Shown: piece after piece, positions 24,101 to 33,573 of the stretch
How positions within the stretch are numbered: position 1 is the first letter of the stretch
Layout: each line of letters starts with the position of its first letter
Origin: Hydrangea macrophylla
Lineage: Eukaryota > Streptophyta > Magnoliopsida > Cornales > Hydrangeaceae
DNA length: 64,000 bases
Assembly (NCBI GenBank): GCA_033977485.1
Contig: CM066984.1
Span: forward strand, 111,397,251-111,461,250
Direction of reading: 5' to 3'
The notes under the pieces: generated by a model
What the model saw: only the letters and a program-made list of their open reading frames with translations
Told to the model about the DNA's origin: nothing
Databases searched by the model: none
Position numbers and translations under genes: made by a program

Positions 24101-27100
24101 TTGGTTTGGGAGCAATCGCAGCAACCAAAAGTCGACAAGGCAATGTTCAAGCCTTTGATTCTAAAGCCCAACTCAGATGAAATAATCAAGATTGACCGAC
24201 TTGGGAAGGTTTCAAGTTACTAATATGGTCAATTACTTCCCTACCCTTGAGCTTCTTTTTTCTTTTTGAATTCCAATGGGAAGAAAATAAATGGCAAGGC
24301 ACAGATACAAAAGCAGATTGAGAAATAGAAGGATGACAAACTCTAATCCCTCTATGGGACGTCCTAGGGGCAGCGATAGGCCCGGATTAACCACTCTGTC
24401 TGCACATGAATTGCCTCTCTCAAGAAGAGGATCAAAACTCCATTACTGTACATCGTTTACGTTATCTTGTAAACAGAAAAATCTAAAAAATCATTTTGGA
24501 AACACTACAGGAAAACACTGGGGAAGACAGAAACGGGAATATGTTAACTTTAATAGTTAAGTACTTAAGCCCTATTATTGATTAATCCAACACGTTGGAG
24601 GCATGTATGTCTTTCGCATATAGAATACAAGTGAAAAATTCTAAGTTGCACGAAGCGGGAGACGGGGCAGGGGCGGGAGCGGGAGCGGGAGCGGGGGCGG
24701 GGGCGGGGGCGGGAAAGCGCCAAACTTTACGAGGTTTCAAAGGTTTCTTCTTAAGTGGGGCGGAAGCGGAAGCGGAAGCGGAAGCGGAAGCGGAAGCGGG
24801 GTTGGAAGTGGGAGCGGGGAGCGTGACCACTTTTAAAGATTCCTGCTTCTAGGAAAAAATGTAAAGCAAATGGTAATATGAGTTAGTAGTTAGTGCCAAT
24901 TAAAATCAAACGATTAATTATTATCACAAAAACAACATCATAAATTCTAGATGTCAGAATCATAGGTATTTGCTAAAATAGCCTGAGACATGCAACACAT
25001 TATGGTCAAAAGGAAAACCAAATGAAACAAAACTTGGTCTCTTTTACCTGTTTCCACACTGGAACCTTAAGTTCTGGCCGGTCTTGAGGAATATCATGAA
25101 GAAAAGTGAGTATGAAGGGTCATAAGGACTAGGCATTCAGTTATGGAATTAAACTTTTCCTTTTGAGACTAGTGGTGCCATCAAAAGATCTGATCCTTAG
25201 TGAGGTGTTAAGCTTCCCATAATTTCCAGTAGGAAGGGCCAACAACATAGTCCTCAATAAGGGTAGGGTAGCACCGTAGCAGTCTAGCTTACAATTGGCC
25301 GCTTAAACGATCAAGTTTCGGACCTCTTCCTAACTAGTTTAGCAAGTGGGGCCTTGAGTAAGGTGTAGCCAGTTAGTCTTAACTTCTGAGTCACATGTTT
25401 AGTTTTTTTTTTTGCTTCCAAGTCATATACATTAGGGTCTGTTCTATGTATATGAGTGAAATAATTTGGGTCTGACTGAGTGGAATACACAAAGTTATTG
25501 TAGAGATCACATACTATTGTAGTGCTAATAATGGTTAGTCTAGTTATTCTTCTTTTGAAAGTTGAAATTGGTTTATTTCGACGGTAAGTGGTCAATATTT
25601 GGTGCAATGGTAAAAACTCTGGCCAACCAGCATGGAACACAATTTGAGTATGAAATTAGTTACTTAGAGCAGCTCCAATGCAACTCTCATTTGGCCTGTC
25701 AAAGTTAAAATATGACAGATCCTCTAAAATTACATGCTCCAATGCATAGCTATTTGGCCTCTCAAATTATAGCATTGTCAAATATTCTCTCAAATATGAG
25801 AGAAGATTTGACATTGCCAAATCTTTGCCACATCAGATTTTTGTTGGTAATTGGGCCCAACAACAATTTTTCGCCCATTATCAATGCTAGTGTACAAAAC
25901 GCACTGCCCAATGTACTAGATTAATAGTTTTTATGCCAAAAAATGACATTTTAGATGACTTTTTGCATTGGAGCATAATTGTCAAATTGTAGATTTTTTA
26001 TACTATAGCATTGGTAAAGTATACGTTTGAAATATGCAAAATAGCTTTTTGCATTGGAGATGCTCTTAGCGCAACAACAAAAAAAAATCATAAATATTGC
26101 ACATGTACGTAGTCTACCCCTCCCGGCACCTCACATAAGTGGGAGTGCCCCATGTAAATGACCTTTTAATCTTTGTTTGGTTCAGGGGTCTTACGAGACT
26201 CTCAAATCATTTTTATGGCTTGTAATGGATGCTCAATCAAGTACTGAAGAAGCTCATACTTGGTATGCAATTACATTTATCCTAAGTGTGATTGTCTAGG
26301 GAACCTTATGTGTGACAACCCGGCTTTTTTCCTCCTTTTTCCCTCTGTCTCCAATCTATTACTTTCCCCAATAAATTTTCTCAACAATTGCTTTCCAATT
26401 TGGTAATAAAATACTCTATAACCTTCATAAACACAGACTCTAAATCAAAGTTGGAAACCCTTCCTAGCCATTCCTAATCATCAACTATTATGCAATTAAA
26501 ATTAAACCCTAAACCCTAAACATTTTCAAATATCACACCAGTTCAACGACTCCATTATCTAAGAGCCATTAAGTACATCCAGTAGACACGCTGGTAGGAG
26601 ATGAGAGGTCACTGTTTGGTGTGGTAGGAAGTCAGTTAGACAACCAAGAGATCGTGGGTTGAGTCCACTTTGTAAAAGAAGCCAAATGTTACCTATGTAA
26701 CCAGTCCACCCTTCTTATTGTCATACATAAGCAAGACCATGACTGGATAATCATAATATCCCTTTCATACAAAGTATTCACCATGAACATTCTTCCCACC
26801 TGTCTCCCTAGCAGGATGGAAAATATTCTGACTGGTTAGGAGTGCGTAGTACTACTGCTTTACCTTGCCAATTTAAATACACAATGTCTCCATTCAATAA
26901 ATGTACTGAAAAACTCCACTATATATAATAGATGTCTTTGGAAAAAAAATTAAAAGAAAAAAAAATTCAACATTTCAAGTAAATACCACAAAAAGAAATT
27001 TGTGCCCTATTCTCCAAAAATCTAATCTGCACAGCATTCATAGCCATCATCCAGAGAAGACTTCAATTATTGATTGATAATACTGTCTATGGAACATATA

Positions 27101-27899
27101 TAGAAAGAATGAATAAGAGATCACATACCAAGTCGGAAAAAATATGAAAGCACTGTATTTTTGAAACATATGTCTTCTGCAGCTAGTACCCATCTTGACA
27201 ATCTATCATCCGTTATGGGGAATCCCTTGAATCCCCACATGACCGGGTCATCCAGCCTGTAGTAGTTAAAATATAACAATTAGAACACTCTTGTGAAGCA
27301 TTTTCAATGCATTTTTACAGTATAACCATAAAAATTAACTGATTAGGTTCATGGAGCAATAGCTGAATTGAAATTTGCCGAGAAAAAATAACTTAACACA
27401 GAGCCCCCCCCAAAAAAAGCTAAAAACTCCAAATCCAATTATGAGGATTTACAATTCATTTTAACCATAAAATCAACTGATTAGGTTCATGGAGCAATAG
27501 CTGAATTGGAATTTTCCGATAAAAATTAACTCAACAAAGAGCAAACAAAGGTAAATCAAATCCAATGTAGTGGTAACTCAAGTAAGAGTATGATTATAGG
27601 AGCAGTAGACAATCATAGTTGTGAATATATATATATATATATATATGTAAGTATGCGGGTGAAGGGAGAGGAGACTAACTGACTGACGTGGACATGTGAT
27701 TGCTGACGGTGATGAGGGGAACGCCGGGAGGACGGGATCGGACGAGACGAAGAAGGGGATCGGCATTGTGAACGGTGGTGGTGTTGAGAAGATTGGCCAC
27801 CACTTTGGCCAATGACCCTACCATCTTAATCACCATCTTCCTAGGTATCCCTCCCATGTGATTCGCTCTTCCCGCCCACTCCATCGTCCGCACCCCCAT
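15123..27899 (-). CDS. Tafazzin-family lysophospholipid acyltransferase (N-acylphosphatidylethanolamine synthase type)
   Basis: Five exons: 27688-27899, 27129-27256, 23495-23580, 22081-22218 and 15123-15422. All junctions are GT-AG, and the joined frame is 864 nt, giving 287 aa, close to the length I recall for Arabidopsis At1g78690. Family members transfer acyl groups to lysophospholipids or phosphatidylethanolamine at membranes. Acyltransferase blocks are intact: NHMSTLDD with the HX4D pair H68/D73, GKCIPITRGGG (114-124), FPEGKV (146-151) and VTPIVLPI (174-181). The C-terminal exon carries MPENYLFGRR and VGDPIEFDLP, both typical of plant tafazzins. Start: ATG at 27899 (MGVRTMEWAG) is preferred over in-frame ATGs at 27923 and 27908 because homologues begin close to MEWAGR. 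Introns are 431, 3548, 1276 and 6658 bp. The last holds two solo LTRs. No disabling change is seen. Confidence 0.9.
18235..19778. mobile_element. MULE-type element carrying a gene fragment (Pack-MULE candidate)
   Basis: Terminal inverted repeats start GGGTAAATATCACTTACC at both ends and continue through repeated AGGTAAGTG / CACTTACCT phrases. A perfect 9-bp duplication AAATAATAT flanks it (18226-18234 and 19779-19787). Length 1,544 bp. An inner inverted pair (GTGATATATAACTA / TAGTTATATATCAC) surrounds GC-richer sequence near 18650-18840. A leucine-rich-repeat gene fragment lies at 19365-19491. It is nested in a solo LTR, so it arrived later than that LTR. Confidence 0.8.
19365..19491 (+). pseudogene. 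Captured leucine-rich-repeat gene fragment
   Basis: One frame gives the LRR signature LQKLDLSSNSLVGTIP, then an in-frame TAG (19449-19451), then SIEKQKSL. This matches the plant LRR consensus LxxLDLSxNxLxGxIPxSIxxLxxL. The piece covers little more than one repeat, has a stop at the IP-x-SI position and is enclosed in a MULE, so it is a transposon-captured, non-functional fragment. The parent was presumably an LRR receptor-like protein. Confidence 0.65.
20039..22030 (+). mobile_element. Solo LTR, 1,992 bp
   Basis: It starts TGTGACACCCGCTCC, ends GAGGCGTGACA and is flanked by a perfect 5-bp duplication ACAAA (20034-20038 and 22031-22035). There is no primer site or internal domain. It has a GGTTATTGAATAACC palindrome (21374-21388) followed by GGCGAGGAATCGGGGAAGTG, the same arrangement as in the solo LTR at 28600. 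It lies in intron 4 of the tafazzin-family gene, antisense to it. Its edge is only about 45 bp inside the intron from the 5' splice site of exon 4. Confidence 0.85.
22270..22556. repeat. MITE-like repeat shared with 14450-14775
   Basis: It contains AATCACTTTTCAAATAC, AGCATGTTTTGGCTGAAG and GTGATTAATTAGGGCTTC, phrases paralleled in the same order near 14470-14740. Exact ends are not defined. It lies in intron 3 of the tafazzin-family gene. Confidence 0.4.
23052..23200. repeat. hAT-like remnant rich in AACCGAACCG
   Basis: It starts with GGGGTGTTCACAGACCG and contains many AACCGAACC / CGGTCGGTTTT units, a composition typical of non-autonomous hAT elements in plants. Similar stretches occur at 28381-28552 and 57747-57920. 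It lies in intron 3 of the tafazzin-family gene. Confidence 0.4.
24651..24826. repeat. GC-rich hexanucleotide minisatellite (GGAGCG/GGGGCG and GGAAGC)
   Basis: Two blocks, one of GGGAGC/GGGGGC units (about 24665-24713) and one of GGAAGC units (about 24761-24800), are separated by AT-richer DNA. The + strand has many G-runs of three or more and could form G-quadruplexes. Both strands happen to be open and would read as Gly-Ala/Ala-Glu or Ala-Pro/Ala-Ser repeats. The block sits in intron 2 of the tafazzin-family gene, so no protein is called. Confidence 0.85.
25667..26065. mobile_element. Tourist-like MITE, 399 bp
   Basis: The ends GAGCAGCTCCAATGCAA and TTGCATTGGAGATGCTC are inverted repeats, flanked by TTA on both sides (25664-25666 and 26066-26068), the PIF/Harbinger signature. 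The phrase CATTGGAG/CTCCAATG recurs internally. It lies in intron 2 of the tafazzin-family gene. Confidence 0.8.
26504..26521. repeat. Short interstitial telomere-like repeat
   Basis: AAACCCTAAACCCTAAAC, two and a half plant telomere units (telo-box). It lies inside intron 2 of the tafazzin-family gene. Confidence 0.8.
27325..27545. repeat. Direct repeat, two copies of about 75 bp
   Basis: Both copies share ATTAGGTTCATGGAGCAATA followed by GCTGAATTG, at about 27343-27380 and 27480-27510, with matching flanks. They lie in intron 1 of the tafazzin-family gene. Confidence 0.65.
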
Positions 27900-28380
27900 C
27901 CCCGCCATGTTTGCGCCAAACACGCCCTTCCTCTTCGGCCGTCGTCGTCGCCGCCAAGGCCAATGCTTTCTTGTGTTTTGACCAGCACACGGGATTTCAG
28001 AGTCCGGTGGCCTTTGTGTTTTATTTCGATCAAACAGCCCTTCTTGCCCTCTTTTTCCTCCTTTTTTAGGTTCAATTCTTTGTTGTCAAAGAGAATGATT
28101 TGTTTTTTAAATTTGGATCCAAAATTTGATTCTCAAATCACGTGCACACCACCAAGTAGAGTGGTAAGATCCGAGCATTAGTATGAAAGTCGTGTCATGC
28201 TTGAATGTCTTCCACTACCTTTCTGGGGGTGGTGGGAGCTAAATTGTGGGCGGTGATGGCGTTGATCCACCACTCATATACCTTAACAATAAAAACTCAT
28301 GTGGCACTGATTTTAGTTTATTTTTATCGGAGGATTTTGAGTTTGTCACACCTTTATTGAAGGTGATACACTACTACTAT
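27900..28380 (-). promoter_or_regulatory. Upstream region of the tafazzin-family gene
   Basis: Gene-proximal, GC-richer DNA up to about 28060, then AT-rich. A palindromic G-box CACGTG is at 28139-28144, about 240 bp upstream of the chosen start codon. I see no clear TATA box. The proximal promoter is limited by a hAT-like remnant at 28381 and a solo LTR starting at 28600. Confidence 0.4.
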
Positions 28381-28552
28381 GGGCAAAAACAGTTCGGTTC
28401 AATTTGATTCAATCCAATTTTCAATTAATCGGTCGTTTTGGCTCGATACGGTTCAAATTACTGCCAAATTTTGTTTCACTTCGATTTTTACACTACATGA
28501 AATTTTTTAAAGCCGATCGGTCCGATCGATTTGCTTACACCCCTAACAACAT
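28381..28552. repeat. hAT-like remnant
   Basis: It has CAGTTCGGTTCAATTTG and CGATCGGTCCGATCG-like units, and ends CTTACACCCCTAAC. Its composition matches the remnants at 23052 and 57747. Confidence 0.4.
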
Positions 28553-28599
28553 GTGTTGAAACCACATTTGGAATACAAAACTTAAAAAACATAGAAACA

Positions 28600-30726
28600 T
28601 ATAACACCCGTATTTGTGTTATTGCCTTTGTATTACATGGTCATGCATGATAATGTGATGTGGCGTGCCTTTTGGCATATGTTTTGGTGAGTTTTGACTC
28701 ACGAGTTGATTTGGGTGTCTGTATTAGAGAACCCTCTGAAACTGTGGTGATTGAGGATTTGTTGTTGTGAAGTCTCTCCGAGTATGAGACGGTCACTGTG
28801 GAATACTTTAAATGTTTATCTGAAAATAATTGTTTACCTGTGTATTTCAATATCTGTATTATTTTCTATTTTAGAATTTATATCTGTTGTTAGTTTTAGT
28901 ATCCTGGTGAGAACGAATTAACACGCTATTAACTTGATAGACTAATTAGCAACTTCGGAAACGTCATGTAGAAATTCGCGTTTTAGCGACCAAACGAAAC
29001 TTAGTCGAAAACTTTTATAATTTTGAGTTTTCACTTGTAAAGCTATGAATAAGCTGTATAGAAAGTTTCAGAGACTAATTAGGAGTTTTGAAAACTCGTA
29101 GGGAGGTAAACGTAATTCCCGAGAGTTTTGCCTATATATAGATTGAGATGGTTGAGATATTTTTCATAATTCTTAACCTAAGTTCAAGAAAGGAGGCCAT
29201 AGGGAGATTTTGGGAGCTTAGAGCTTTGCGACGCCAAATGACGACCTTCCGTCAGTCTGTTTTCTCCCATATTTCGTATTCGAGCTCTTCGAGGTAAGAG
29301 CTTCGTTTTGATACATGTTAGGACTTGTTTGGCCAAGTTTTTCGAAAAGTTGTTTCCTAGATTTTTTCATAAAAGTTGATAAATGGAATTTTGATTCATA
29401 GGAATTGTACTAGACGGACTTCTGCACGTTCTTTGTGCACGGGTTTTCTTTGGATCATATTTTAAGCGCGTAAATCGGAGGTGAGTGATTCAACTATGTT
29501 TTTGGAATAGTTTCTTGATATGTATTCATGTTATGTTTGAATAGCATGTATTAATACTTAGAGATATCTTGTGTAGTTCATATTGGGCATTTATATTGAT
29601 AAGTAGGCCCAATAACACGATGAAATGTTTTGATTACCGCGAGCATGGTGATATGTATTTGAGCATGTTAAGTTGCTTATTTGGGTCAAAAAGAGCACGT
29701 GGTCACCGTGCCATTTTGTGGAGCCAATATAGGCATTAAGGTCGCACGATTGAAGAGAAGAATCGTGGGTCTTACCCTTTCGCGTGGACTTATTGACGAG
29801 GAGTCGCGGATTGAGAGTATGGACGGGCACGTGAGTCTCCGGCGACTAGTATGAAATGTAGAGATGTGAATGCGGACATGTTTATCATTCATGTGCATAT
29901 GTTGTTTTATTCACTAAGCATTAGCTTAAACAAATCGAATATGTGTGGTTATTCAAATAACCATTTCAGGTGTTAATGCTGGCGAGGAATCGTAGAAGTG
30001 AGCACGTGGGTTTTAGAGTTCGCTTTGAAGGCAACTTGAATGTAAATCTTGTAGTTTTGGGACAATAGGAATGTTGTAATAAGAATTCTTATGGTTTTTA
30101 GTTATGTTTAACTTGGCATGTTAGAACGGATCTAAAATGTTGCAGTAGACTATTACATGTTGTAATCATGCTTTGGCAATGTTTTAATCTAGTTGGGAAT
30201 ACTTTAGAACGAATTTGGTGTGAGCATTTTAACCCCGTTTGAATTTGGAAAACTTTTAAACTTGGAAAACTCTGCAGAATGTGAAGCTGCCAAAAACCAG
30301 TCGACTGGTTGAGGAAACAGTCGACTGGAGCTCCATTTTCAGCAACTATCTGCATCGTTTCATAGAGGATCAGTCGACTGGGTCCCCGACACAGTCGACT
30401 GGATCATGGTTTTCAAAACTAATATTTTGGCCAGGCTGGACTTCAGTCGACCGGACTTTACCAGTCGGTTGAAAATTTGAAGCCCCAGTCGACTGGGTGT
30501 AGAAAGCAGTCTACTGGATGGTGTTTTAAAACCCAACTTTCTGCTGGACTAGGATCAGTCGACTGGGTATGAGGATCAGTCGACTGGACGAATAGTTTTC
30601 AAAATGACTTGTTTATTCCGCTGCGTGTGTTCTTCAAACTAATTTTTGGGAACGTTAATGAATTGGTTTAGCCTCGGTGGCGTGCCATGGGCTCCGGTTC
30701 CGCTATTGTGGGACCGGGCTGTGACA
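28600..30726 (+). mobile_element. Solo LTR, 2,127 bp, with internal palindrome array
   Basis: The left end TATAACACCCG looks like a decayed TGTGACACCCG (two G-to-A changes). The right end is GGGCTGTGACA. A perfect 5-bp duplication AAACA flanks it (28595-28599 and 30727-30731). The palindrome GGTTATTCAAATAACC (29947-29962) followed by GGCGAGGAATCG and GAAGTGAGC links it to the solo LTR at 20039. There is no internal domain or primer site. It carries the CCAGTCGACTGG array at 30297-30587. Confidence 0.85.
30297..30587. repeat. Phased array of CCAGTCGACTGG palindromes
   Basis: Ten copies of CAGTCGACTGG or a close variant occur in five pairs. Core starts are near 30298/30318, 30371/30392, 30444/30462, 30486/30507 and 30556/30577. 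Within pairs the starts are 18-21 bp apart, mostly 21. Pairs begin 73, 73, 42 and 70 bp apart. Sequence between pairs is not a simple tandem repeat. Confidence 0.9.
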
Positions 30727-30914
30727 AAACAATTTTGCAAAAAAACAAAAAAACTACTCCATCTCTCCCATATTAACTTATTAAGAGTCCGTTTTGTGAA
30801 TTCCAATTATTCAAGGCGACATTTTTAATTGGGTAAAATTTTTAACTTTTCAATGTTGTTATCTTTTTAATTTTGAAATTCAAGTGTCACAACATACGGA
30901 GAGAGTGAACTGTA

Positions 30915-31268
30915 CTCCCTCCGTCCCAAAATAAGTGTCTACATTTTTTTTTTGTGGATATCCCAAAATAAATATGCACTTTTTTTTTTCCTCAAAATAA
31001 GTGTCCAGTTTGTGACAATAGATCCATGTTATTGTAAAATTATTACTTGGTCAAAGATAATTCGTTTTGCTAGTGTTAGACAAAATTACAATAAAAAAAG
31101 AAAAGAAGAAATTAAAAAAATTCTGCATTCAAAAGTTCAAACTTTCGTAAGGTTATGTTTTGTTTTCTTGTGACGAATAATTGTTCCACTCACATAAGAT
31201 TCGTTTTCAAACGAATTATAATACCACCATAGGGTACAGTCTAGTAGATTTGGTTATATCATACGGAG
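30915..31268. mobile_element. Stowaway-like MITE
   Basis: The left end CTCCCTCCGTCCCAAAATAA is the Stowaway terminal signature, directly preceded by TA. A degenerate right end (ATACGGAGTAG) before TA lies at about 31260-31270. The interior is AT-rich with no coding frame. Confidence 0.6.
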
Positions 31269-31594
31269 TAGTACTAAATTTAATGTCAAGTTAGTGTAAC
31301 TCGGGTCCCCAAAGGGACTAAATAAATAAATTTGGATAACCCAGTGATAGAAATGATGTGGTATCTCAATCAAATCAAAATCCTTATATTTAAATAGGGT
31401 AACTTAATATATAGTTCTAATATATGCATCTAACTAGAAATAGGCTCCTTTTTCAAATTAATCTAGAAATAGGTCCTTATAATATTTTAAGGACAAAACT
31501 GCCCCCGTACATATATATATATATATATATATGAAATCAGGGTTTCAAATTCAAATCAGGAAATTTCGTACTTTTAACACGCTTCCCACTTTTT

Positions 31595-31665
31595 TGTGAG
31601 AAATTCTCACATTTTACACAGTCCGTTTTTTAAGGTCCACTTAAAAGTCGGACCGTCTATATATT

Positions 31666-31697
<32 letters not shown>

Positions 31698-32984
31698 AAA
31701 TCTGCTAGAGAGAGAAAGATAAAGACAGAGAGGGAGAAAGAAGAGAGAGAGGGTCGCAACTCCTCCACCGCCACCGACGACCACCCACCACCTTCCTCCT
31801 CCTCCCCTCTCTACCTCCCTTCACCTATATCAACCATGCACCACCATCTCCGGCCACCACTCTCCACCGGTGACCACTATGTGGACAAATTACTCGCTAA
31901 TTCGTGAGAAAAAAAATCAAAATATTTCACTGAAATCGAATCGTTTTAGGAGCGAAAATTCGATTTCACCTTTGTTTTCGAAAATGCGAGTGAAAAGCAA
32001 GGTTTCAAATTTGCAACCTATCATCAATAAAATCAACTGATTGCGAGACGAGACAGAAGACGATCACTCCGAATTGGTTCATGGATTTGATGCATTCATC
32101 GACGGTTGTGCCATAGATTTACTCACTTCCATGAATTTGTATACACAGTCCGAACTGTGTAAAAAGTGAAAAATTCTCACAAAAACGTGCAAATTTCTCA
32201 TATTTTGAAATTTCTTTAGGTCCGATTTTTAAGGTTCGCTTAAGATCCGAACCGTTTGTATACATACATATAGTATTGATGAGGATCTCCTTATTGTATA
32301 GGCTGTAAGAAATTCCTCACTTGTTATGTAGATGAAGTTAGTGAGAAATTTCTCACTTTTATAGGCTGCAATAAATTGCTCATTTGTTATGTAGTGAAAT
32401 TAGTGAGAAATTTCTCACTTGTATAGGCTGTAAGAAATTCCTCACTTGTTATGTAGATGAAGTTAGTGAGAAATTTCTCACTTTTATAGGCTGCAATAAA
32501 TTGCTCATTTGTTATGTAGTGAAATTAGTGAGAAATTTCTCACTTGTATAGGCTGTAAGAAATTACTTCCTCATTGTATGTAGATTAAATTAGTGAGAAT
32601 TTTTTCACTTGTATAGACTGTAATCAATAGATAATGTGTTATGTAAATGAAATTAGTGAGAAATTTCTCACAAAAAAAATAAGAAATTCCCACATCACTT
32701 TGTCAAACCGAAAATGCCTTGATTATAGGGATATTAATTCCCTTATTCATGATCTCCTAAAAATACGTTTCCCAAAACTACATATAACACAATTTTGGAA
32801 GTTTTTTCAACTTACAAAACAGTATATACAAAAAAAAAAAAAAAAAGTGAGAAATTCTCACATTACTCTGTTAAACCGAAATCCCTTGATTTTAGGGATA
32901 TTAATCCCCTTATCCATGATCTCCAAAAATTCGTTTCCCATAATTATATATACACGATTTTGGAAGTATTTTGAATATACACAG

Positions 32985-33058
<74 letters not shown>

Positions 33059-33310
33059 GAATTTCGTACTATATTAAGAGAATTTCTCACATTTTTCTCA
33101 GCAACCTTCAATAAGGAAACTTCTTGATTTTAACACTTAGTATTTAGTCCTAATATAGACACTTAACTAGCAAACAAATTTGAAAGTTGAGTAAAATAAG
33201 GAAACTTCTTGGAAAACAAAATGAAAAACCATGCATACGATATGTGAAATTAAATACATTCATGTGAATTTCTCATACTGTTTACAGAAATTCTCACATT
33301 TTTCTTATCA
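31595..33310. repeat. Palindrome-rich repeat region
   Basis: GTGAGAAATTTCTCAC or near variants occur about ten times. Between about 32290 and 32655 they lie in a tandem repeat whose unit (ATAGGCTGTAAGAAATTCC...) is about 62 bp, arranged as alternating types giving a 126-bp dimer. Matching AAATTCTCAC phrases occur around 31599, 32172, 32849, 33082 and 33288. Two related stretches with TTTTAAGGTCCACTTAA / TTTTAAGGTTCGCTTAA occur at 31630 and 32230. A (GA)n run at 31669-31695 sits between. No gene is visible. Confidence 0.65.
32987..33058. repeat. (CT)n(AT)n compound microsatellite
   Basis: Uninterrupted CT dinucleotides pass directly into AT dinucleotides. Confidence 0.95.
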
Positions 33311-33573
33311 ACCTTTAAACTTCCACGCAAGATTATTTGTTATTTTTTTGATACAAAACAAATAACCATGTTTACATGCAGATTTAAAAAGGATCTTTTT
33401 TGAAACACAAATCAACATAATTTTTGGGATACAGCACATTATCCATGATCTCCTATAAATCCTCTCCATTTATTAACTACCTTATTTAGACTTTTTTGAA
33501 TTTCACATGTTTGCTTATATGTGAATACATATAATCAATTATGTATAGATATCTATATATATGACAAGGGTAT

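Noticed and set aside
24582..24852. Overlapping frames on both strands with Gly-Ala/Ala-Glu or Ala-Pro/Ala-Ser repeats
   Set aside because: They arise from a hexanucleotide minisatellite, lie inside an intron, and have no conserved sequence outside the repeat.
26311..26420. TGTGACAACCCGGC resembling the start of another LTR
   Set aside because: No matching LTR end or target duplication was found nearby, so it may be a truncated piece or chance.
26590..26760. Possible tRNA-derived SINE (GGGTTGAGTCC resembling a B box)
   Set aside because: No convincing A box, tail or target duplication could be found, so it was not called.
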